Source: Candidatus Saccharimonadota bacterium (GTDB taxonomy: Bacteria > Patescibacteriota > Saccharimonadia > Saccharimonadales > UBA7683). Taken from it: a stretch of DNA of 15,563 nt. The notes beneath the pieces are model-generated. The model was not told the DNA's origin and made no database searches. It saw nothing but the letters and a program-made list of their open reading frames with translations. Shown one piece after another: positions 1 through 6,121 of the stretch. The translations under genes were made by a program, and so were the position numbers. Every line of letters starts with the position of its first letter. Position 1 is the stretch's first letter. The DNA is taken from the NCBI GenBank assembly GCA_018061375.1, contig JAGOUG010000015.1:1-15563 (forward strand), written 5' to 3'.

Positions 1-1
1 T

Positions 2-400
2 ATCACCTTCAATGCACCAAACTATTTCGACATGATGCGCGACGCGGTCGAGAATGATCATTACGATGGCCTACTGTTATCTTTTGAATCAAACGATCCA
101 CGCTACAGCTTTGCCGAGATCGACGGCGACGGCATGGTTGCAAGAACCGCCGAAAAGGTTGCAATCTCATCTAACGCCCTTATGGGTGCATACTTCTTTA
201 CTAAAGCAAGTACATTCCTTGACGCGGCTCATGAGCTTATGGAGCGTCAACTCGGTGAAGATATGAAAGAATATTATGTGTCTCTAATTTATAACATCTT
301 GATTGAATCACAAAAGCGTATTGGGCTTTCAATTAAAGGCGAGTTTACAAGCTTTGGTACCCCAGAAGAACTACAGCGCTATTTTGATCGCAATGGATAA
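2..400 (+). CDS. Sugar-phosphate nucleotidyltransferase (NTP_transferase family), C-terminal part
   Basis: The start lies outside the window; the frame is open from base 2 to the TAA at 398–400, giving about 132 residues. The fragment has features of the C-terminal half of NDP-sugar pyrophosphorylases of the glucose-1-phosphate nucleotidyltransferase type. These are a 'DPRYSF' plus 'DGDGMV' strand pair, an 'EK' followed by 'ISSNALMGAYFF', and the terminal 'FGTPEEL', which matches the 'GTP-(E/D)-(D/E)-L' ending common in this family. Such enzymes join a sugar 1-phosphate (or a related phosphorylated alcohol) to a nucleotide to make an activated glycan donor in the cytoplasm. The N-terminal GxGxR nucleotide-binding signature is not visible, so the substrate cannot be guessed. 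The stop overlaps the start of the downstream GtrA gene, suggesting translational coupling. Confidence 0.8.
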   Translation: MTFNAPNYFDMMRDAVENDHYDGLLLSFESNDPRYSFAEIDGDGMVARTAEKVAISSNALMGAYFFTKASTFLDAAHELMERQLGEDMKEYYVSLIYNILIESQKRIGLSIKGEFTSFGTPEELQRYFDRNG

Positions 401-854
401 AGATTTTTCAAAACGACCACTAATATTTCTTGGCGTAGGCGTACTAAATACACTACTAGACTTCTTGTTTTTTACCCTACTTACGCTAACTGTCTTTACT
501 GAAAATGATTCAATTGCTCTAGCCGGTATTATATCTGGCACTTTTGCCCTTATCTGCGCCTTTTTGACACACGGATTCATAACGTGGCGCGGGCGAAGCT
601 TAAAACCTTCGACAATCCTACGCTTCTTCCTTTTTACCGGGTTTGGGATGTGGGTTATTAGGCCAGTGCTTCTTGCTATTTTTATCCATCTAACACCGCT
701 ATATAATTTCGTTTATAGTATTTCTTCCGCTATAGGGTTACCCTTCAGTCAAGGGTTTATCGCCAATACTGGTGCATTCGGATTTATGGCCGTACTTGTG
801 CTGTTATATAATTATGCAGTTTACGATAAGTTTGTATTCACCGATTCAAAATAA
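393..854 (+). CDS. GtrA-like polytopic membrane protein
   Basis: This is a 153-residue, very hydrophobic protein with about four membrane segments (roughly residues 10–32, 41–63, 74–98 and 122–141). The opening 'FLGVGVLNTLLDFLFF' and the closing 'YNYAVYDKFVF' (139–149) correspond to the conserved ends of the GtrA family (PF04138). GtrA proteins act in cell-surface polysaccharide synthesis and are proposed to flip polyprenyl-phosphate-linked sugars. The frame is open further upstream to 303, but that part lies within the nucleotidyltransferase gene in another frame. The ATG at 393 places the family motif near the N-terminus and overlaps the upstream stop, so it was chosen. The gene ends six bases before the convergent flippase–kinase gene. 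Confidence 0.85.
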   Translation: MDKDFSKRPLIFLGVGVLNTLLDFLFFTLLTLTVFTENDSIALAGIISGTFALICAFLTHGFITWRGRSLKPSTILRFFLFTGFGMWVIRPVLLAIFIHLTPLYNFVYSISSAIGLPFSQGFIANTGAFGFMAVLVLLYNYAVYDKFVFTDSK

Positions 855-860
855 TAATAG

Positions 861-2960
861 TTACTTTGTATCATATTGGGCAAGAAAGTCGTTGAGCGTC
901 TTTACGCCCACGGCATACATTTTGAGTGAATTCTGTGGGTATGAGTGAACTTGGTGCTTTAGGCGACGGATTAGCAATGTACCTGCATGAAATAGTAGCG
1001 AACGACGCTCTTCAACGGTTAGATATTCTCCCGCAAGTCCATCTCGTACATATACATACAACTCGAGGTAGCGCTCGGAGCGCTGGTCACGGTAGTTAAT
1101 TGAACCATCTACCCCTAGCTCAATTGGATCTTCGTCACGGAAGAGAAATTCATAACCACAATAGAATGACTGTAGCAACTTACCCATATCAAACACCGGA
1201 CCATTGATAATATTGCCATCTGGAGCAGGGTCGATGATAAGAGGCTGGCCGTCCTCTGGTGATACCAAAATATTATCGATTGATGGATCTCCGTGCACAA
1301 TGCCGCTCTCACGATACGTCGCGATGTCGTGCCATGCTTGTTTATTAGTTTGTATTTTCTTCATAATGACCGGTAAATTATCGTATTTGACTCCATTTAT
1401 TAAAATCGTGTCGCGTTTTAGCACTTCACGAATATCATCATGGGATTCCGCGGCAAGCTCAACACAGTTCCATATATGCTTATTTATAAACTTATCCCTA
1501 TGCTTTGGTTGGTACCTCGCTACCTTCGCATTTTTATGGAGCTTATCGTACATGTTTTTCCAAACTGTTGCCAAAACTTCCTCTGACTGTGATCTTGAGC
1601 TACTGTGAAGATATTCAAAGTACGGAATATACTTTGGGTCGTACTCAAGATCTATCGAGTAGAAGTCCTGCATATCTTTCTGACCTTTTATCTTTACAAG
1701 ATTCTGCATTTTCTGATTATCTTTTAACCAATCGTATTGCGCTTTCAAACGATCTTTATACTCTTTCGGTATTATTTTCTTTACAAACAAATCATCCCCA
1801 TCGAGTACCAATACTGTTATAGCATCCGAACCGCCCTTAAAATACTTAACCAACCTAAGGTCGCCGGACGCTTCGAGACGATGTAAAACTCTTGCCATCT
1901 GATTTCCCGAAAAATATGAATCAAGAAAACCCGGAAACTCCTGCGAGATATCGTTATGACGCTGCAATTTATTAGAGAAAGCGCCCGCTTTTGTAGATAC
2001 AGGCCTCTTTTCAGGGCTTGAACGGAGTACAAAAAGTGTAACAAGCCCTAAGATTGCCATTGGAAGTGTCAATATAGTCCATGAAAGGACGGCGAACTCT
2101 AGCACGCTACCCGCAGTTTGCCCGGCTACAAACAATGATAATTGACTATTCACATCAATGTTTTGAACTCCCCATGCCTGGATAGATACTACGTACGGTG
2201 CTATTGAAGCGACGAATTTCTCAATAACGGTCGCGTTCTTTAATACAGCAGCAGCAATAACCAACATTGATGCTATGTATAGAATCCATGAAAAAATTGT
2301 AAATGCAATATAGCGCTTGACTAGTCGTTTGTTTTTCGTAAAATTCTGGAGTCCAAATATGAGTGACCATACTTTGAATCGAAGTCTATTTGTAATCGAA
2401 ATATTAAACCAACCCGTAATCCGCCAAGTGATAGCCAACACATGACGATCTTCTCTTATCAGCAATGCAATTCCTGCCAATAGAGCCACAGAGATCATCA
2501 TCAAACCGAGCGTAATCGCTACTATCTGGGCAATGAATTCCCCACCGATGAATGCAACGCATACTAGAATCAGCACGCCTAGGAGTAATATATCTGTGAT
2601 ACGTTCGATAACAACTGATACAAACGTGTATAAGAAACTGATGTGCAAACGACGTGCCACTATAAGCGAACGTACTAGCTCGCCAATTCTAAACGGAAGT
2701 AATGCATTAAATAGATACCCTACTGACAATGCACCAAATTGAAATCTTTGACTGCTTTCAGCCGCTTGATCAAGAATAAGCTTGGTACGCTTCACCCGCA
2801 GCATCTGTCCGCCTAGCTGTAGTGTAACAGCTACAATCACCGCAACAAGTAGTAAGTGATTCGCCTGGATGTACGATATGAATGCAATTACTGTATCGTA
2901 CGAGGCATACACTCCTACAACAGTCGCAACAACGGCAATAGGTAATAAATAGCGTCGCAT
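861..2960 (-). CDS. Fusion of LPG-synthase-type TM flippase domain and APH/kinase-like phosphotransferase domain
   Basis: The protein has 699 residues in two parts. Residues 1–312 are a polytopic membrane domain with about seven or eight helices. It carries 'NALLPFRIGELVR' at 85–97, matching the 'N-LLP-R-GE--R' signature of the LPG_synthase_TM/UPF0104 (AglD- and MprF-flippase-like) family. After a linker, residues about 360–699 form a soluble domain with kinase features: a candidate ATP-binding lysine in 'LFVKKII' (391–397), the catalytic loop 'HGDPSIDNIL' (556–565) and a metal-binding 'IIDPAPDG' (575–582). That 'HGD....N...IDP' pattern fits the aminoglycoside phosphotransferase/fructosamine-kinase superfamily better than Ser/Thr kinases. 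I infer a cytoplasmic kinase tethered to a lipid or lipid-sugar flippase; the substrate is unknown. The ATG overlaps the stop of the HAD gene by one base, with a GGAG at 2970–2973, nine bases before the ATG. Confidence 0.85.
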   Translation of the reverse strand: MRRYLLPIAVVATVVGVYASYDTVIAFISYIQANHLLLVAVIVAVTLQLGGQMLRVKRTKLILDQAAESSQRFQFGALSVGYLFNALLPFRIGELVRSLIVARRLHISFLYTFVSVVIERITDILLLGVLILVCVAFIGGEFIAQIVAITLGLMMISVALLAGIALLIREDRHVLAITWRITGWFNISITNRLRFKVWSLIFGLQNFTKNKRLVKRYIAFTIFSWILYIASMLVIAAAVLKNATVIEKFVASIAPYVVSIQAWGVQNIDVNSQLSLFVAGQTAGSVLEFAVLSWTILTLPMAILGLVTLFVLRSSPEKRPVSTKAGAFSNKLQRHNDISQEFPGFLDSYFSGNQMARVLHRLEASGDLRLVKYFKGGSDAITVLVLDGDDLFVKKIIPKEYKDRLKAQYDWLKDNQKMQNLVKIKGQKDMQDFYSIDLEYDPKYIPYFEYLHSSSRSQSEEVLATVWKNMYDKLHKNAKVARYQPKHRDKFINKHIWNCVELAAESHDDIREVLKRDTILINGVKYDNLPVIMKKIQTNKQAWHDIATYRESGIVHGDPSIDNILVSPEDGQPLIIDPAPDGNIINGPVFDMGKLLQSFYCGYEFLFRDEDPIELGVDGSINYRDQRSERYLELYVYVRDGLAGEYLTVEERRSLLFHAGTLLIRRLKHQVHSYPQNSLKMYAVGVKTLNDFLAQYDTK

Positions 2961-3529
2961 TAAGCGAAACTCCGTATATGGATCGTCTTGATGCCTGCGG
3001 CATGTGCAGACTCTAGCCCACTTATGGAGTCCTCAAAAGCTAGCACCTCATTAGCATCTAATCCACTTAGTTCGAGTGCCTTTAAATAAGATTCAGGGTG
3101 TGGCTTAGCATTTTTGACGCTATCGCCAAACACTTTAATATCAAATAAATCACTAATGCCGTATTTTTCCAGTACCGTCTGGGCATTCTGCTGTTTTGCA
3201 GTCGTAACAAGGGCCACTGTGTAGTGCTTGGCCATATCAGCCATAAACGCAAGCAGTGTTTCGTTTGGTACTGTTGTATGCATATGATTCTTGTAAAATT
3301 TTTTCTTGCCGGCGGCCACTGCATTGGCCTGTTCTGGTGTCACTCCAGGTGTTAAAATCTCAAGTTTTTGACGCATCTCCATACCATTCGTGCCCATGAA
3401 CGCATCCCGCTCGACAACGACTCCCATAACTTGCTCAATTGCATCACGGTACGCATAAAAATCCGCTTCGTATGTGTTCACAAGCGTGCCGTCTAAGTCA
3501 AAAAAGAATCCTTTGATTGTCGTTGCCAT
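2960..3529 (-). CDS. HAD superfamily phosphatase/phosphomutase, beta-PGM-like
   Basis: The protein has 189 residues with all four HAD motifs: I 'DLDGT' at 11–15 (Asp11 nucleophile, Asp13 acid/base), II 'VTT' at 108–110, III Lys142 before 'PHPE', and IV 'FEDS' at 165–168 followed by 'SGLESAHAAG'. A helical cap lies between motifs I and II, as in subfamily IA (beta-phosphoglucomutase, phosphoglycolate phosphatase and sugar phosphatases). It is expected to be a soluble cytoplasmic enzyme acting on a small phosphorylated metabolite, with substrate undetermined. The start is firm: the ATG puts motif I in its usual place, and an in-frame stop sits two codons upstream. It is first in a two-gene unit with the flippase–kinase, so it may reverse or feed the kinase step; that link is an inference. 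Confidence 0.9.
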   Translation of the reverse strand: MATTIKGFFFDLDGTLVNTYEADFYAYRDAIEQVMGVVVERDAFMGTNGMEMRQKLEILTPGVTPEQANAVAAGKKKFYKNHMHTTVPNETLLAFMADMAKHYTVALVTTAKQQNAQTVLEKYGISDLFDIKVFGDSVKNAKPHPESYLKALELSGLDANEVLAFEDSISGLESAHAAGIKTIHIRSFA

Positions 3530-3544
3530 AGTTTAGTTATTTAA

Positions 3545-3550
3545 CTCCTT
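3545..3550 (-). promoter_or_regulatory. Shine-Dalgarno-like AAGGAG upstream of the HAD gene
   Basis: AAGGAG reads on the minus strand, but its 3' end is 15 bases from the ATG at 3529, longer than the usual 5–9. It also sits close to the predicted transcription start from the TATAAT at 3553–3558. It may therefore not work as a normal ribosome binding site. Confidence 0.35.
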
Positions 3551-3552
3551 AC

Positions 3553-3558
3553 ATTATA
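3553..3558 (-). promoter_or_regulatory. -10 box (TATAAT) for the HAD/flippase–kinase unit
   Basis: A perfect TATAAT lies on the minus strand 24 bases before the HAD start codon. No good -35 hexamer stands 16–18 bases upstream; the region there is A/T-rich. Its place in the divergent gap fits a promoter for the leftward pair. Confidence 0.55.
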
Positions 3559-3627
3559 ACTAAAAACTTTTAATTAGGAGACTTTTTTGCTAAAGACCGG
3601 GACCTCAATGTCGAAATGGCAAGAAGT

Positions 3628-3636
3628 TGCTATACT
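3628..3636 (+). promoter_or_regulatory. Extended -10 promoter (TGcTATACT), probably giving a leaderless mRNA
   Basis: The sequence TGCTATACT is an extended -10 element (TGnTATAnT). It ends nine bases before the ATG at 3646, so transcription should begin at or within a few bases of that ATG. No -35 box and no Shine-Dalgarno sequence are visible. It lies inside the coding stretch that would be used if translation began at the alternative ATG at 3616, which argues for the 3646 start. Confidence 0.55.
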
Positions 3637-3645
3637 AACAACTAC

Positions 3646-5481
3646 ATGAAAGTGCTTACCGATATACGTCGTCTTATGAGACGATATCCCCGCAAAACAA
3701 CGCTCGTACTGTTCATCTTGGCCGGACTAGCAACGTCGTTTATATTCTTTTTGCGTTTTCCGAATAACCTCATCGAGCCAAATTTCTATGCAGAGGACGG
3801 CTCGGTATATCTGAAAAATATTGAAGCGAATGGCTTTATACAGGCAATATTTACGACATTTAACGGCTACTTTATCTCTGGACTTTATCTACTTGAGGGC
3901 ATTGGTTACGCAGTAAATGGCGTTATATTCCAAGGTGCATTTATTCATCTTCCGCAGTCGCTTGCTACAGTATCGTATCTTTTCCTGGGGTTCACCTGTG
4001 CACTGCCCGTACTGCTGTTCCGTCGCCATGCGCCACTCGTAGGACTATCCCTTGTGGTTGTTTTGTCCGCTTTCGTTCCAATGCCAGGCTATGATTATGC
4101 AATCATTGGAACGATTGGCAATCTAAAGTTCATCTTTGTGTTTATAGCCTTTTTATTATTACTTTACCGACACTATTTACCTGAATCTAATTATAAACGG
4201 TTTGTTATCGTTGACGTTCTGCTTCTAATTTGCGCCTACACCAACGTTGTTGTCTACCTTCTAATGCCGTTTGCCCTGTTGCGCTATGTACCAGAGATTC
4301 GTTTTGATAAAAAGAAACTAAAAAACCTATTCAAACATCATTCAGTACAAAGCCTTATCGTACTAGCCTTACTCATGTTGCCGCAGCTCATTATCGTAAA
4401 ACTTTTTGGTATACCATCAATGCCAGGCTACCTTGACGCTCCATACCAGTTCGATGCAACCATCAACACATTCATTTACCGCACGTATCTATTCCCATTC
4501 CTGCCAGAACTTACAAGTAGTTTGAACGACGTTATTGTGGTGTTTGCTTTTATTGTGCTCAATGTCATTCTATGGTTTGGGCTCAAAGGAAAAAGAACAT
4601 ACTATGCCTTCGGTATGATTGCGGCCTTTCTTATCACGCTTCTATTTGTCATGAATCGAACAGGTGTTACCGAACTATTCAAAACATATCTCAGTAGTGG
4701 CCCCGATCAGTTCTTTTACACGCAGAATCTCATTGTCTGTTTTCTGCTCGGTATTGCAGTTGTTAGTCTCATTCAAAAAATATCAATTAGGATTATCAAA
4801 GCCGGTGTCTCGCTACTACTTGCTGTAGCTGTCGCTTTCCTGTACATACCGGCGGCGGGTTCGTATGGCGGCAATGATTTCATGCAACGCACTGTAAAGA
4901 ACATATTTGTGAACACTCAAGCAAAATGTGAAGAACATAAAGATACTATTGATATTCAGCTCTACCCTGTTAATACCAATGACTTTCCGCTTAAAAACAT
5001 TGAGCGTAGCCGTGTATGTACTCAGGAAGTACTGGAGTATACGCCACCCACCCAGTATCTTCCGTTTGACTCACTTGGTGGAGGATTTATTGCCGACATA
5101 GAACCCTCAGATTTTAGACAAACATTCAAATCTGACTACAATGGCTTAAATGGAATAAGCATTACGTTCCTCACCTATAAACAGGAAGTTCGCGACACCT
5201 ATACACTTCATGTATTCAAAAGTGATTGCGTAACCCAGCTACGCTCCGCAGTAGTTCCGGCGAATAGTATCCAAGATACAAAATACACACGAATTGAATT
5301 TAACAAGATCAACAATTCAAAAGATAAAAACTATTGCCTAAGCCTTGCTGTTAAAAAACCTAAGACACAGACGTTAGCGCTTGCGCTCAGTAAAGAGGAC
5401 TTATACGAGGCAGGCCAGTTGACAGCCAACGATCAAGTGCGTTCCGACGATGTACTCATTCGCCTCCATTACAGTAAGTAG
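3646..5481 (+). CDS. GT-C-like polytopic membrane protein with C-terminal extracytoplasmic beta domain
   Basis: The protein has 611 residues from the ATG at 3646; an in-frame ATG at 3616 would add ten residues but lies upstream of the -10 box. About ten or more membrane helices cover residues 20–405. The first loop contains 'FYAEDG' (47–52), an acidic pair placed as in GT-C glycosyltransferases, which use polyprenyl-phosphate sugars outside the membrane. From about 405 a hydrophilic region follows with four cysteines (428, 458, 528, 564). Its pattern 'YNGLNGISITFLTY' then 'YTLHVF' resembles the jelly-roll tail found in some DUF2142/GT-C-type proteins; that is recognition by pattern, not by search. 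Likely role: sugar transfer to a surface glycan or protein. It is monocistronic or loosely linked to the next genes, since a second promoter lies downstream. Confidence 0.6.
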   Translation: MKVLTDIRRLMRRYPRKTTLVLFILAGLATSFIFFLRFPNNLIEPNFYAEDGSVYLKNIEANGFIQAIFTTFNGYFISGLYLLEGIGYAVNGVIFQGAFIHLPQSLATVSYLFLGFTCALPVLLFRRHAPLVGLSLVVVLSAFVPMPGYDYAIIGTIGNLKFIFVFIAFLLLLYRHYLPESNYKRFVIVDVLLLICAYTNVVVYLLMPFALLRYVPEIRFDKKKLKNLFKHHSVQSLIVLALLMLPQLIIVKLFGIPSMPGYLDAPYQFDATINTFIYRTYLFPFLPELTSSLNDVIVVFAFIVLNVILWFGLKGKRTYYAFGMIAAFLITLLFVMNRTGVTELFKTYLSSGPDQFFYTQNLIVCFLLGIAVVSLIQKISIRIIKAGVSLLLAVAVAFLYIPAAGSYGGNDFMQRTVKNIFVNTQAKCEEHKDTIDIQLYPVNTNDFPLKNIERSRVCTQEVLEYTPPTQYLPFDSLGGGFIADIEPSDFRQTFKSDYNGLNGISITFLTYKQEVRDTYTLHVFKSDCVTQLRSAVVPANSIQDTKYTRIEFNKINNSKDKNYCLSLAVKKPKTQTLALALSKEDLYEAGQLTANDQVRSDDVLIRLHYSK

Positions 5482-5518
5482 CCATGACGTACGCCCTCTA
5501 TATTTTTGTATAGTTTGA

Positions 5519-5527
5519 TGGTATTAT
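5519..5527 (+). promoter_or_regulatory. Extended -10 promoter (TGgTATTAT) for the surface-protein operon
   Basis: TGGTATTAT lies in the 75-base gap after the GT-C-like gene and would start transcription near 5534, about 23 bases before the ATG at 5557. There is no convincing -35 box and no Shine-Dalgarno sequence before 5557. Confidence 0.4.
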
Positions 5528-5545
5528 AGATGTATTAATCATAAG

Positions 5546-5554
5546 TGCTATAAA
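5546..5554 (+). promoter_or_regulatory. Second candidate extended -10 (TGcTATAAA)
   Basis: TGCTATAAA ends two bases before the ATG at 5557, too close to serve that codon, but it would start a transcript near 5561. Such a transcript could use the in-frame ATG at 5578. It competes with the candidate at 5519–5527; only one may be real. Confidence 0.3.
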
Positions 5555-5556
5555 TC

Positions 5557-6117
5557 ATGAAAATACAAAAACGTAAAATGAGTCGCAAAAAAATACTTAT
5601 TACCACTATTGCGGTGCTTATTTTATTTGGTATTGGCGGTTACCTTGCCTATGTTTATTTTAGCTCAACAAACAATAGTAGTACTTCTATTAACTACGAT
5701 GAAGCGACCTCTGAACAAAAAAATGCCGGCAACCAAACAAAAGACAGTAGTGTTGATGCAAATGATAAATCCAAGCCAATCTCTGGTAGCGACCAGCCAG
5801 CAGCTCCTGTTCCACAAGAGAATGGTAAAGGTAAGATTAGCGCAACAATGACTGCAGCCAATCAAAATGGCTCACTCGTGCAAATTCGATTCGACATAGG
5901 CGGTGTTACTAGCACGGGTACCTGTACGCTCACCCTCAAAAACGGATCGAAAAGCGTCACGAAGTCAACTGGAGTCCAAGCTCTTGCCGGAAGTACAACA
6001 TGTAAAGGTTTTGATGTACCTGTTAGCGAACTCTCCCCTGGAGTATGGCAGACTACCCTGCATTTCGAGAATGATAGCCTAGCTGCTGACACAGCGGGGA
6101 CAATAGAGGTACAATAG
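5557..6117 (+). CDS. Membrane-anchored extracytoplasmic protein with Ig-like C-terminal domain
   Basis: The protein has 186 residues: a basic N-terminus (KIQKRKMSRKK), one membrane helix at about 13–35 and a low-complexity Ser/Thr/Asn/Asp/Lys-rich spacer at 36–92. A compact beta-rich domain follows at 93–186. The last part has alternating strands, a Gly/Thr-rich core and two cysteines (123 and 149) positioned for one disulfide. This suggests an Ig-like or FN3-like fold, though I do not recognise a named family. Topology predicts an anchor with the domain outside. A second ATG at 5578 would give MSRKK and keep the helix intact, so the start is uncertain by seven residues. The next gene starts four bases after the stop, so the two are probably co-transcribed. 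Confidence 0.7.
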   Translation: MKIQKRKMSRKKILITTIAVLILFGIGGYLAYVYFSSTNNSSTSINYDEATSEQKNAGNQTKDSSVDANDKSKPISGSDQPAAPVPQENGKGKISATMTAANQNGSLVQIRFDIGGVTSTGTCTLTLKNGSKSVTKSTGVQALAGSTTCKGFDVPVSELSPGVWQTTLHFENDSLAADTAGTIEVQ

Positions 6118-6121
6118 ATAT

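Noticed and set aside
303..392. Longer start for the GtrA gene, adding 30 residues
   Set aside because: The extra stretch lies inside the nucleotidyltransferase gene in another frame, is not hydrophobic like the rest, and the family motif begins just after the ATG at 393.
1204..1608. A 134-codon plus-strand open frame opposite the kinase domain
   Set aside because: The opposite strand carries the conserved HGD and IDP motifs; this frame shows no recognisable domain and no promoter.
3616..3645. Earlier ATG for the GT-C-like protein
   Set aside because: It lies upstream of the extended -10 element at 3628–3636, has no ribosome binding site, and adds ten residues of no family value.
5482..5556. 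Possible terminator or small RNA after the GT-C-like gene
   Set aside because: Only short AT-rich palindromes are present, with no stable GC-rich stem and T-run.
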